A stretch of DNA of 64,000 nt from JABFSM01 sp963762545 (GTDB lineage: Bacteria > Gemmatimonadota > Gemmatimonadetes > Gemmatimonadales > GWC2-71-9), in NCBI GenBank assembly GCA_963762545.1, contig CAVXLC010000008.1, positions 186,001 through 250,000 on the forward strand, read 5' to 3'. The position numbers and the translations under genes are program-made. Position 1 is the stretch's first letter. Each line of letters starts with the position of its first letter. The notes below the pieces were generated by a model. It searched no databases, had not been told where the DNA came from, and was given only the letters and a program-made list of their open reading frames with translations. This document shows positions 28,648 through 36,898 of the stretch, in pieces.

Positions 28648-28676
28648 TCCGCTCCTCGAGAAAGGACACTCGTCCA

Positions 28677-29048
28677 ATGCTTTCCTCTCGCAGCCTCGGC
28701 GCTGCCGGCATCCTCGCGCTGGTCCTCCTGACCGGCGCCCGACCCCACCCGCAGTCGGGACGCGGGCTGATGCACGGATATGTGGCCTTCGACGACCTGT
28801 CGTACAACCAGGTGGCCGAAGGCGCCATCAAGGCCAGGGTCGAGCTCAAGGGCAGCACCGAGTTCAACCACAGCGTCTACACCGTGGAAACCGATCGCCA
28901 CGGCTCCTACGACATCCCGGGCATCGGCATGGGAGAGTACACCCTGCGAATCACCGCGCCGGGGCATCGGCCCTACCAGATCGAGCTCTACATTCCCTCG
29001 GACTTCGAGTGCCGGCTGGCGGTGATGCTCAAGAAGGGCGGGTCGTAA
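28677..29048 (+). CDS. Small exported carboxypeptidase-regulatory-like (beta-sandwich) protein
   Basis: A 123-residue protein with a signal peptide (SLGAAGILALVLLTGARPHP). The mature part is one prealbumin-like beta-sandwich: IKARVELKGSTEFNHSVYTV ... GSYDIPGIGMGEYTLRITAP, the standard carboxypeptidase-regulatory-like motif. It lies inside a metabolic operon between E1 and E2; its stop overlaps the E2 ATG by one base (TAATG). No role in a cytoplasmic dehydrogenase is expected for an exported protein, so its presence here is odd. Confidence 0.75.
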   Translation: MLSSRSLGAAGILALVLLTGARPHPQSGRGLMHGYVAFDDLSYNQVAEGAIKARVELKGSTEFNHSVYTVETDRHGSYDIPGIGMGEYTLRITAPGHRPYQIELYIPSDFECRLAVMLKKGGS

Positions 29049-30193
29049 TGGCCGATCTGACCGACATCGTTCTGCCCACGGACCAGACCGAGGGCACCAC
29101 CAACACCGTCGGCAAGTGGTTCAGGGCGGTGGGTGACCCGGTCGCCCTCAACGATCCCCTCCTCGAAATCATCACCGACAAGGTGACGGTGGAGATCGCG
29201 GCCCCCGCCGCCGGCGTGCTGGTCGAGATCCTGAAGCCGGAAGGGGAGAGCGTGGAGCCGGGGGACGTGGTGGGCCGGATCGGGGACGCCGCGGCGAGCG
29301 CGCCGGGGCGGACCGCGGAATCCGCGCCGAGCGCCCCCGTCCCGTCCTCCCGTCCTCCTGCCCTTCCGTCCTCAGAGGAGCTGTCCCCGGCGGTGCGCCG
29401 TCTGATCCAGGAGCACGGCCTCGACGCCTCGCGGATCACGGGCACCGGACGGGGCGGCCGCATCTCGGTCCAGGATGTGGAGCGTCACCTGGCCGGCCAG
29501 GGTGCGCCCCCGGCCTCCCGGCCTTCCGGACTCCCGTCCCGGATGGTGCCCCACTCCGCCATGCGGAAGAGCATCGCCGAGCACATGGTGCGGAGCGTCG
29601 CCACAGCCCCGCACGTCACCGCGGTGTTCGAGGCCGACCTGTCCCGCGTGCTGGCGCACCGCGAGGCCCGGGGCAAGACCGCCACGCTCACCGCCTACTT
29701 CGTCCGCGCCACCGTCGCGGCGCTCCAGGCGGTGCCCGAGGCCAACAGCCGGTGGCACGATGCGGGGCTCGAGCTCTTCGAGGTCTGCAACATCGGCATC
29801 GCCACGGCGCTCGAGTCGGGCGGCCTGATCGTGCCGGTGCTGCACGGCGCCCAGGACCTCGACCTCGCGGAGACCGCCAGCCGCCTGGCCGACCTCACCG
29901 CCCGGGCCCGCGCCGGCAAGCTCGAGCCGAAGGAAGTGCAGGGCGGCACCTTCACCATTTCCAATCACGGGGTCAGCGGATCGCTCCTCGCCGCGCCCAT
30001 CATCATCAACCAGCCCCAGTCCGCGATCCTCGGCGTGGGCAAGCTGGAACAGCGGGTCAAGCCCGCGGGCACGGGCTTCGCGGCCCGACCGATGCTGTAC
30101 GTCTCCCTCACCATCGATCACCGGGTCCTGGACGGCTTCCAGGCCAACGCGTTTCTCTCCGCCTGGGTCGAGGCCATCGAGCGATGGAGCTGA
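29048..30193 (+). CDS. E2 component (dihydrolipoyl acyltransferase) of a 2-oxoacid dehydrogenase
   Basis: A 381-residue protein. A lipoyl domain carries the attachment lysine in EIITDKVTVEI (K45). A Pro/Ser/Ala linker and an E3-binding domain follow (SPAVRRLIQEHGLDASRITG), then the catalytic domain with SLTIDHRVLDGFQANAFL near the end, where His and Asp are the catalytic pair. It transfers the acyl group from E1 to CoA. The ATG at 29048 uses the last A of the upstream TAA stop. The next gene overlaps its end by ten bases. Confidence 0.9.
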   Translation: MADLTDIVLPTDQTEGTTNTVGKWFRAVGDPVALNDPLLEIITDKVTVEIAAPAAGVLVEILKPEGESVEPGDVVGRIGDAAASAPGRTAESAPSAPVPSSRPPALPSSEELSPAVRRLIQEHGLDASRITGTGRGGRISVQDVERHLAGQGAPPASRPSGLPSRMVPHSAMRKSIAEHMVRSVATAPHVTAVFEADLSRVLAHREARGKTATLTAYFVRATVAALQAVPEANSRWHDAGLELFEVCNIGIATALESGGLIVPVLHGAQDLDLAETASRLADLTARARAGKLEPKEVQGGTFTISNHGVSGSLLAAPIIINQPQSAILGVGKLEQRVKPAGTGFAARPMLYVSLTIDHRVLDGFQANAFLSAWVEAIERWS

Positions 30194-31311
30194 CCGCGCC
30201 GAAGGTGCAGGGAGTGCAGGACGTCCGGACGCCCGCGCTGGTGATCGACCTGGACGCGGTGAGCGACAACATCACCGCCACGCTCGGCCTGATGGGCGGC
30301 CGGGCCGATCGGTGGCGGCCCCACCTCAAGACGGCCAAGCTCGCGCTGGTCATGCGCGCCCTGGTGGACCGCGGCGTGCGCCAGGCCAAGTGCGCCACCA
30401 CGCTGGAGCTGGAGACGGCCTGCAAGGTCGGATTCTCGGATGTGCTGCTGGCCTACCCGGTCACCGAGCCGCAAGCCGGGATGGTACGCCGCATCGCCGG
30501 CGCCTATCCGGCCGTGAAGGTCTCGGTGCTGGTGGAGGACCCGGCGATGCTCGCGGCCTTCCGCGGCTCCCCAATCGGCATCTTCATCGATCTCAATTCG
30601 GGGATGGACCGCACCGGCATGCTGCTCGACGGGTACGGGCAGATCCTGGCGCTCGCCATGGAAATCGGCGCGGCCCGGCTGCGCTACGCCGGGCTGCATT
30701 TCTACGACGGCCACGCCAACGCGTTCGCGCCGGAGGACGCCGAGCGCCGGGTCCACGCGGGTTACGACCGCTTGCTGGACCTGGTCGAGCGGCTCCGGGC
30801 GGACGGGATCCCCACGCCCGAGGTCGTGACCGCCGGGACGCCCGCCTTCCCCCACGCGCTGCGCTACCGCCGCTTCGCGGACGCGGGCGTGATCCACCGG
30901 AATTCGCCGGGAACCGTGGTGTACAACGACCGGAAGAGCCTGACCCAGCTTCCCGCCGGCGCGGGGTACCGTCCCGCGGCGCTGGTCCTGAGCACGGTGG
31001 TGAGCAATCCCGGCCCGGGCCGCTTCTGCGCCGACGCCGGCCACAAGGCGGTGTCCGCCGACGCCGGGATCCCCACCTGCGAAGTGCTGGGCCACCCGGA
31101 GTATCAGCCGCGCCAGCCCAACGAGGAGCACCTGCCGGTGGACGTCCCGGCCGGCGCGCGGGTCCCGGCGCGCGGCGAGCTGCTCTGGCTCCTGCCCAGC
31201 CACGTCTGCCCCACGGTCAACAACTTCGACCATGCGGTGATCGTCGCGGGCGGCGCGATCCGGGGCATCGAGCGGGTCACCGCGCGCGGCCGCCACAGCC
31301 CGCTGGAGTAG
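30184..31311 (+). CDS. D-threonine aldolase / D-serine dehydratase-like PLP enzyme
   Basis: A 375-residue fold-III PLP enzyme. The Schiff-base lysine is in RPHLKTAK (K49); FIDLNSGMDRTGM is the barrel signature; the C-terminal metal-binding motif is PSHVCPTVNNFD, as in D-threonine aldolase and DSD1-type D-serine dehydratase. It would act on beta-hydroxy D-amino acids. The ATG lies inside the E2 gene (ten-base overlap), so it is probably co-translated with the dehydrogenase. A link to aromatic amino-acid breakdown (for example a beta-hydroxy-phenyl amino acid) is possible but not shown. Confidence 0.85.
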   Translation: MELTAPKVQGVQDVRTPALVIDLDAVSDNITATLGLMGGRADRWRPHLKTAKLALVMRALVDRGVRQAKCATTLELETACKVGFSDVLLAYPVTEPQAGMVRRIAGAYPAVKVSVLVEDPAMLAAFRGSPIGIFIDLNSGMDRTGMLLDGYGQILALAMEIGAARLRYAGLHFYDGHANAFAPEDAERRVHAGYDRLLDLVERLRADGIPTPEVVTAGTPAFPHALRYRRFADAGVIHRNSPGTVVYNDRKSLTQLPAGAGYRPAALVLSTVVSNPGPGRFCADAGHKAVSADAGIPTCEVLGHPEYQPRQPNEEHLPVDVPAGARVPARGELLWLLPSHVCPTVNNFDHAVIVAGGAIRGIERVTARGRHSPLE

Positions 31312-31378
31312 CGGCACACTTCCCACCACGTCTGAAAACATCCTAAAGCAGCCCCGGATGCCGTGAGCCCGGACCGGG

Positions 31379-31407
31379 TTGACGGTGGCCGCGGCGCCTT
31401 GTACATT
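31379..31407 (+). promoter_or_regulatory. Strong promoter of the arsR-like gene, probably giving a leaderless mRNA
   Basis: TTGACG (31379-31384) and TACATT (31402-31407) are separated by exactly 17 bp. Transcription should start around 31413-31414, at or next to the ATG (31413). No Shine-Dalgarno sequence precedes it. The mRNA is therefore expected to start at, or within a few bases of, the start codon (a second in-frame ATG is at 31419). Confidence 0.6.
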
Positions 31408-31412
31408 ACTAT

Positions 31413-31796
31413 ATGGTTATGCAACTGAAGGGTTATGAGCGACTGGATCCCCGGCGCCTCGACGCGGTCTTCGCGGCGCTCGCCGATCCGACCCGGCGGG
31501 CCATCCTGGTCCGGCTGGCCTCGGGCGAGGCATCGGTGGCGGAGCTGGCCGAGCCGTTCGATATGAGCCAGCCGGCGGTCTCCAAGCACCTCAAGGTCCT
31601 GGAACGGGCCGGCCTGGTGTCGCGCGGCATCGATGCGCAGCGCCGGCCCCGCCGGCTCGAGCCCCAGCCGCTCGCGGAGGCCACCCGATGGCTGGAGCGG
31701 TACCGCAAGAACTGGGAGGCCAATTTCCAGCGCCTCGATGCTGTCCTCGACGAGCTCAAGTCCGCCCGGAAGAAATCCTCCCACGCCACGCGATAG
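31413..31796 (+). CDS. ArsR-family winged-helix transcription regulator
   Basis: A 127-residue regulator with the ArsR/SmtB fold. The start LDAVFAALADPTRRAILVRL is the standard helix 1, and MSQPAVSKHLKVLERAGL is the recognition helix region. No metal-binding cysteines are seen, so it is of the non-metal type usually paired with AHSA1 proteins. It is followed eleven bases later by such a protein. It probably represses its own operon. Confidence 0.9.
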   Translation: MVMQLKGYERLDPRRLDAVFAALADPTRRAILVRLASGEASVAELAEPFDMSQPAVSKHLKVLERAGLVSRGIDAQRRPRRLEPQPLAEATRWLERYRKNWEANFQRLDAVLDELKSARKKSSHATR

Positions 31797-31807
31797 AGGA
31801 ACGCCCG

Positions 31808-32308
31808 ATGACGAACCCCGGAAGCCTGAGCGTCTCCACCCCTTCCGACCGGGAAATCGTAATGACCCGCCGCTTCGACGCGCCCCCCGCACTGGTGTGG
31901 GAGGCGCTGACCACCCCCGCGCTGATCCGGCGCTGGTTGCTGGGTCCGCCCGGCTGGACCATGACCACCTGCGAGATGGATCTCCGGGTGGGGGGGGCCT
32001 ATCGCTACGAGTGGCGCAAGGACGACGGCACGGTGATGGGCATGGGTGGCGTGCTTCGCGAGGTCGTCGCGCCGGAGCGCATGACCGCCACCGAGCGCTT
32101 CGACCAGCCGTGGTACCCCGGCGAGGGCCTGGTCTCCCAGGTATTGACCGAGCAGGGCGGCAGGACGACCATCACGATGACGCTCCGCTACGAGTCGAAG
32201 GAAGCCCGGGACATGGTGGTCAAGTCCGGCGCGGCCAGCGGGATGGAGATGGGCTACCGCAGGCTCGCCGAGCTGCTCGCGGCCACCCGGGCCGCCGGCG
32301 GGCGCTAA
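31808..32308 (+). CDS. AHSA1/SRPBCC-fold protein
   Basis: A 166-residue START-like lipid- or ligand-binding protein with the AHSA1 pattern: MTRRFDAPPALVWEALTTPA near the start, RRWLLGPPGWTMTTCEMDLR, GGAYRYEWRKDDG and the final helix GMEMGYRRLAELLAATR. Ligand unknown. It is in an operon with the ArsR gene (eleven-base gap). Such ArsR-AHSA1 pairs are often followed by a VOC (PhnB-like) protein; here only a fragment of that gene remains. Confidence 0.88.
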   Translation: MTNPGSLSVSTPSDREIVMTRRFDAPPALVWEALTTPALIRRWLLGPPGWTMTTCEMDLRVGGAYRYEWRKDDGTVMGMGGVLREVVAPERMTATERFDQPWYPGEGLVSQVLTEQGGRTTITMTLRYESKEARDMVVKSGAASGMEMGYRRLAELLAATRAAGGR

Positions 32309-32353
32309 CCGCTCACCCTGCGCACGCGCGGAGAGCTCGGTACCCAGGATCAC

Positions 32354-32521
32354 CCCCTTTCTAAGGACAAATTCGGCCTGTCGTGGCAGATTATTCCCTC
32401 CGTGCTGGGCCGCATGATGGGAGACCCGGATCGGGCCCGGGCGGGAAGGGTCGTCCAGGCCATGATGCAGATGAGCAAGCTCGACATTTCCAGGCTGCAG
32501 CGGGCCTGCGATCAGGCCTAG
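32354..32521 (+). pseudogene. 3' remnant of a PhnB-like VOC (glyoxalase-fold) gene
   Basis: An open frame of about 56 codons with no start codon of its own, ending TAG at 32521. It reads LSKDKFGLSWQIIPSVLG followed by RMMGDPDRARAGRVVQAMMQ and MSKLDISRLQRACDQA. This is the well-conserved C-terminal tail of PhnB-like VOC proteins (DKFGLSWQIVP ... MLQMDKLDIAAL). The N-terminal three quarters are missing; the sequence upstream to the AHSA1 stop does not continue it. It is therefore a deletion remnant, in the place where an intact VOC gene normally follows arsR-AHSA1. Confidence 0.75.
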
Positions 32522-32524
32522 GTC

Positions 32525-33244
32525 GTGAACCGGACCGAAGCGCTGGCGTGGCTCAAGCGGCGGGGCAGCCGGAAAAATGTCGCCGGAATGGCCCGGTACG
32601 GCATCAAGGCCAGGCGGGTGTTCGGCGTGTCCATGGGCACCATGCTCACGCTGAAAAAGCAACTGGGACAGGACCACGCCCTCGCGGCGGCGCTGTGGGA
32701 CAGCGGATGGTATGAGGCGCGCCTGCTGGCGGCCCTGATCGACGACCCCGCCCGGGTCACCCGTCGCCAGATGAATGCGTGGGCCAGGGATTTCGAGAAC
32801 TGGGCCGACTGCGACACGGTCTGCTTCCATTTGTTCGACAAGACGCCGTACGCCTGGAAGAAGGCCCGCCAGTGGTCGGCCTCGCGCCATGAGTTCGTCA
32901 AACGGGCCGCTTTTGCGCTGATCGCGTCCCTGGCGCTCCACGACAAGACCGCTCCGGACCGGGAGTTCCTGGCCTTCCTCCCGCTGATCGAGCGGGGCGC
33001 TCGGGATGAGCGCAATTTCGTGAAGAAGGGAGTGAGCTGGGCCCTTCGCTCGATAGGACACCGGGGCCGGGCGCTCAATGCGGCCGCCGTGAAGATGGCC
33101 CGGCGGCTGGCCCTCTCGAAGGAAGCCGCGCCCCGCTGGGTCGGGAAGGACGCCGTGCGCGAGCTGACCAGCCCCAAGGTGCGGTCGCGGCTCGCCCGCG
33201 TTGGCGGTGTCGATTCCGCTCGACCCCGTTCGTCGCATCAGTAG
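32525..33244 (+). CDS. AlkD-like DNA alkylation repair (HEAT-like) protein
   Basis: A 239-residue all-helical protein of the AlkD/DNA-alkylation-repair family: RYGIKARRVFGVSMGTMLTL near the start, WYEARLLAALIDDP, WADCDTVC, and FVKKGVSWALRSIGHRG toward the end. AlkD removes bulky alkylated bases using HEAT-like repeats. The start at GTG 32525 lies three bases after the stop of the VOC remnant, so the gene probably once followed it in the operon. No catalytic residue could be checked with certainty. Confidence 0.82.
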   Translation: MNRTEALAWLKRRGSRKNVAGMARYGIKARRVFGVSMGTMLTLKKQLGQDHALAAALWDSGWYEARLLAALIDDPARVTRRQMNAWARDFENWADCDTVCFHLFDKTPYAWKKARQWSASRHEFVKRAAFALIASLALHDKTAPDREFLAFLPLIERGARDERNFVKKGVSWALRSIGHRGRALNAAAVKMARRLALSKEAAPRWVGKDAVRELTSPKVRSRLARVGGVDSARPRSSHQ

Positions 33245-33274
33245 ATCGGGGATCAACCACAGGAGATTTCGCCC

Positions 33275-35710
33275 ATGTTCGGCCTCCGCTACGCCCTCCG
33301 AAGTCTTTCCCACGCACGGGGTTTCACCGCCGCCGTGGTCCTGACCCTGGGGCTCGGCATCGGCGCCAACACCGCCATCTTCAGCGTGGTGCGGGGCGTG
33401 CTGCTCAAGCCCCTGCCCCACCGGGATGGCGGCCGCCTGGTGTTCCTCCGCCAGTCCATTCAGGGACCGGGAGGGGAGAACATCGCCTTCTCGGTTCCCG
33501 AAATCGCCGATTTCCGGGCCGCCTCGAAGACCCTGGGCGGCATCGCGGAGTACTCGCCGATCACCTTTACGATGGTGGAGGGGGGCGAAGCGGTCCGGCT
33601 GGACGTGGGCCTGGTCACCGGCAACTACTTCTCGGTGATGGGCCTCTCCCCGGTGCTCGGCCGGGCCTTCGACCAGCGCGACGACGGCCCCGGCGCCGCG
33701 CCGGTGATGATGCTGACCTACGACTACTGGCAGAAGCGCTTCGGCGGCGACAGCGCCATCATCGGCAAGGCGCTGCATGTCAACGGAAAGGCGGTACCGG
33801 TGGTGGGCGTGCTCCAGGCCGCGCCGGCCTTCCCGCAGCGCATGGACGCGCTCATGAACATGGTGAACAGCCAGCACCACATCTCCGCCATGATGATCAC
33901 CGGGCGCACCCACCGGATGACCCAGATGATCGCCCGGCTCGCTCCCGGCGCGACGGTGGAACAGGCCCGCTCCGAGGTGCACGCCATCACCACCCGGGTC
34001 CACACCGATTTTCCCGAGGCCTACGACGCGGCGTCGGGCTACCAGGTGACCCTCACCCCCTTCCAGGAAGTCCTGGGGCAGAAGGCCCGGCTCACCCTCT
34101 GGCTCCTGATGGGCGCCGCGGCCTTCGTCCTGGTGATCGCCTGCGCCAACGTCACCAACCTGACGCTCATGCGCGGGGTGCGCCGGGAGCACGAGCTGGT
34201 GGTGCGCGCGGCGCTCGGCGCCGGTACCGGCCGGCTGCGGCGGCTGCTGCTGGCGGAAAACCTGGTGCTGGCGCTGCTGGGCGGCGGGTTAGGGCTGCTC
34301 ATCGCCTTCGGGGGGGTGGGCATGCTGGTCGCCTTCGCGGCGCGCATGAGCCCCCGCGCCGGCGAGATCCGGTTGGACGGGGTGGTCCTGGCCTTCACGC
34401 TGGGACTCACTCTCGTGGTGGCGGTGCTGCTCTCCTACGCGCCCAAGCTCGCCCGGGAGCACGCCCTCGGCGCCACCCTGGCGGCGGGCGGCAAGCGGAC
34501 CACCGGCGGCGTCCGGCGCCAGCGGCTGCAGCAGACCCTGGTGGTGGCCCAGATCGCGGTGTCGGTCGTGCTCCTGACCGGCGCCGGCCTCCTGACCCGA
34601 ACCATGCAGCGGCTCAGCGTGGTGGACACCGGCCTCACCCGGGGCAACGCCCTCACGGTCCAGGTGCCGCCCGATTACACCCAGCCCCACGATGCCGCGG
34701 TGGCGCTCTACGAGCGGATCCAGAGCCAGGTCGCCGCGCTCCCCGGAGTCGAGAGCGTGGGGCTCGGTTCGACGGTGCCGCTCCGCTCCGAGCAGTTCGC
34801 CCTCGACATCAAGGCCGAGGGTCGTCCCGTGGCCCCGGGCGAGCCGCAGCCGCATGCCGAGGGCCGCACCGCCAGTCCGGAGTACTTCAAGACCGCGGGC
34901 ATCCCGCTGCTCAAGGGCCGGGAGTTCTCCAGCACCGACCGGCTCGGGACCGGTCTCGTCGTGATCCTCAACAAGACCCTCGCGGACCGTCTCTTTCCCG
35001 GCCAGGATCCGATCGGCCGGCGGGTGGCCTGGACCGGCGAGGTGCTCAAGTTCATCGGCGTGTCGGGCGAGTGGCGCACCGTGGTCGGCGTGGTGGGAGA
35101 CACCAAGGACGGGGGGCTGGACGCCGAGCGGGTGCCGGTGCTGTTCGCGCCCTTCGCCCAAGCCGAGGTGTTCGGGAGCAGCCTGGTCATCCGCACCGCC
35201 GGCGACCCCGCGTCGCTCGCGGGCACCGTCACCCGTGCCGTGCGGGGGGTCGCTCCCGAGCAGCCGGTCGAGCAGGTGCTCACGCTGGATCAGATCCGGG
35301 ACGAGAGCGTGGCCCCGCGCCGGCTCAACGCCCTGCTGGTGGCCTCGTTCGGCCTGCTGGCGGTGCTCATCGCCGCGGTGGGGATCGCGGGCGTGCTGGC
35401 TTTCTCGGTGAGCGCCCGGACCAACGAGATCGGGATCCGGATGACCCTGGGCGCCGATGCCTCGAAGGTGCAACGGATGATCCTGGGCGAGGGCGGCGTG
35501 CTGCTGGCGGTGGGCCTTGCACTGGGAGTGACCGGCGCTCTGCTGCTGTCCCGGCTGATCCGCGGGCTGCTCTTCGGCGTGGCCCCCCACGATCCGGTGA
35601 CCCTCGGGGCGGTCGCGTTCCTGATGGCGGCCATCGGCATCGCGGCGTGCTGGATTCCCGCCGCGCGGGCCGCCCGCATCGATCCGGGCATCGCGATCCG
35701 GGCCCAGTAG
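33275..35710 (+). CDS. ABC transporter permease of the ADOP (MacB/FtsX double) type
   Basis: An 811-residue membrane protein. N-terminal FGLRYALRSLSHARGFTAAV then LTLGLGIGANTAIFSVVRGV is the ADOP signature. A large periplasmic MacB-like domain follows the first helix, then three helices around 280-395. A second MacB domain follows and the last three FtsX helices close the protein (LLVASFGLLAVLIAAVGIAG, GIRMTLGADASKVQRMIL). No ATPase is adjacent; this type often lacks one locally. It has an AGGAG site nine bases before ATG 33275. Substrate unknown; families of this kind export lipids, peptides or drugs. Confidence 0.93.
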   Translation: MFGLRYALRSLSHARGFTAAVVLTLGLGIGANTAIFSVVRGVLLKPLPHRDGGRLVFLRQSIQGPGGENIAFSVPEIADFRAASKTLGGIAEYSPITFTMVEGGEAVRLDVGLVTGNYFSVMGLSPVLGRAFDQRDDGPGAAPVMMLTYDYWQKRFGGDSAIIGKALHVNGKAVPVVGVLQAAPAFPQRMDALMNMVNSQHHISAMMITGRTHRMTQMIARLAPGATVEQARSEVHAITTRVHTDFPEAYDAASGYQVTLTPFQEVLGQKARLTLWLLMGAAAFVLVIACANVTNLTLMRGVRREHELVVRAALGAGTGRLRRLLLAENLVLALLGGGLGLLIAFGGVGMLVAFAARMSPRAGEIRLDGVVLAFTLGLTLVVAVLLSYAPKLAREHALGATLAAGGKRTTGGVRRQRLQQTLVVAQIAVSVVLLTGAGLLTRTMQRLSVVDTGLTRGNALTVQVPPDYTQPHDAAVALYERIQSQVAALPGVESVGLGSTVPLRSEQFALDIKAEGRPVAPGEPQPHAEGRTASPEYFKTAGIPLLKGREFSSTDRLGTGLVVILNKTLADRLFPGQDPIGRRVAWTGEVLKFIGVSGEWRTVVGVVGDTKDGGLDAERVPVLFAPFAQAEVFGSSLVIRTAGDPASLAGTVTRAVRGVAPEQPVEQVLTLDQIRDESVAPRRLNALLVASFGLLAVLIAAVGIAGVLAFSVSARTNEIGIRMTLGADASKVQRMILGEGGVLLAVGLALGVTGALLLSRLIRGLLFGVAPHDPVTLGAVAFLMAAIGIAACWIPAARAARIDPGIAIRAQ

Positions 35711-35720
35711 GGAGGAACCC

Positions 35721-36092
35721 ATGAAGAGGTTTGCGACGGTCGCCGAGTACCTCCGCGCCGTTCCCGCCAAGCCGCGGGCCGCGCTCCAGAAGCTCCGCAA
35801 GACCATCAAGACGGCCGCGCCCGGCGCGGTGGAGGTCATCAGCTACGGGATGCCGGCTTTCAGGCACCAGGGGCGGATCCTGGTCTACTATGCCGCGTTC
35901 CGGGACCACTGCAGTCTCTTCCCGGCGAGCAACGCCGTCATTGCCGCGCACCAGACCGATTTGAAGCCGTTCGAAACGTCCAAGGGGACCATCCGGTTCG
36001 CCCCGGAGAGGCCGTTGCCGGCCACCCTGGTGAAGAAGATGGTCAAGGCGCGAGTCCGCGAGAACGAGGCGAGGTCGGCCAAGCGGCCGTAG
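35721..36092 (+). CDS. DUF1801 (YdhG-like) protein
   Basis: A 123-residue cytoplasmic protein: VAEYLRAVPAKPRAALQKLR start, AVEVISYGMPAFRHQGRILV and YYAAFRDHCSLFP, the conserved motifs of DUF1801/YdhG. Members are proposed intracellular iron-binding proteins; that is family knowledge, not seen here. It is ten bases after the permease stop, so it is co-transcribed with it. It belongs to the set of small proteins (ArsR, AHSA1, VOC, YCII) clustered here. Confidence 0.85.
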   Translation: MKRFATVAEYLRAVPAKPRAALQKLRKTIKTAAPGAVEVISYGMPAFRHQGRILVYYAAFRDHCSLFPASNAVIAAHQTDLKPFETSKGTIRFAPERPLPATLVKKMVKARVRENEARSAKRP

Positions 36093-36133
36093 CAATCCTG
36101 GACGGGTCACATCCAGGGGACGGTACCAGGGTA

Positions 36134-36155
36134 TCCTCCACCAGCCTGTGGAGGA
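36134..36155 (+). promoter_or_regulatory. Hairpin that covers the ribosome binding site of the next gene
   Basis: TCCTCCAC (36134-36141) pairs with GTGGAGGA (36148-36155) around a six-base loop. The right arm contains the GGAGG ribosome site (36150-36154) of the gene starting at ATG 36163. The stem would hide the site until opened, so it may control translation by temperature, a protein or a ligand. Chance pairing with an SD cannot be excluded. Confidence 0.45.
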
Positions 36156-36162
36156 CCATCTG

Positions 36163-36696
36163 ATGACCGCACTGTCCGTTCCCGCTGGCCTGGCCGCTCC
36201 GGGTCTCTTCCTGGCCGCAGTCGTCGGTCAACCATTGGCCGCTCAGGGCCCTGGCCTTAGCGCCGGCATCGGCGTCTATCGCGCCATCGCCACCTATGAG
36301 GGTTACCAGGATCCCGGAGTCGGGGGAGAGCTGGTCGGACAATGGGGTTTTCGTTCGGGGCTGGTGCTGGGTCTCGGCGGGCGCGCCATCGGCTTTCAGG
36401 ATGGACCGCGCCTGTCGGCGTTCGCGGAGGCCGGGTATGCGCCGGCTCCCGCCCTACCCCGCCGAATCCAGCCGGTCATCGGGGGCCGCCTGGGTCCGTT
36501 TGTCGATGATATCCGCGGCGATCCACTGATCGGGCTGGAAGCGGGAGTGAAGGCGGGCGGCGCTCTGGCCCTCAGCGGTGGAGTCAGTCTGACGCTCACC
36601 GGCGACCTGACCCTGGTGGTCACGAGCAACGACTATCGGCCGTTCAGGAGGCGCCGGTTCGGTCCCGGCCTGATGCTCGGTGTGACCTTCCATTGA
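36163..36696 (+). CDS. Small exported protein, probably outer-membrane beta-barrel
   Basis: A 177-residue protein with a signal peptide (cleavage near QPLAAQG). The mature part alternates short amphipathic strands with Gly/Asp turns (GVYRAIATYEGYQDPGVGGE, RSGLVLGLGGRAIGFQ) and ends in a strand with C-terminal FH, consistent with an outer-membrane barrel end (aromatic last residues). ATG 36163 is chosen over GTG 36148 because GGAGG lies nine bases upstream. Function unknown. Confidence 0.65.
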   Translation: MTALSVPAGLAAPGLFLAAVVGQPLAAQGPGLSAGIGVYRAIATYEGYQDPGVGGELVGQWGFRSGLVLGLGGRAIGFQDGPRLSAFAEAGYAPAPALPRRIQPVIGGRLGPFVDDIRGDPLIGLEAGVKAGGALALSGGVSLTLTGDLTLVVTSNDYRPFRRRRFGPGLMLGVTFH

Positions 36697-36898
36697 AGGA
36701 GTGACCGACGTTCTCCTGCAACGGCGGACTCGCCGTCAGGCGGCGGCCGCACCCCGCAAGAACTCCAGGATCGGCGCAGCGGCGGGGCAGGACTGTCGAT
36801 ACCGGGAGCCTTCGTTCGTCGTCTGAGTAGAGCCGAGGCAGGACCGGCCGATTCCGTCCGGATCCGGGCTCTTCACTCTCCGAATGGAGCACTCAGCA

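Noticed and set aside
36738..36870. Minus-strand frame ending SCPAAAPILEFLRGAAAA that looks like the tail of an alpha/beta hydrolase.
   Set aside because: Too short and no family motif; may be a gene remnant but the evidence is only its natural-looking composition.
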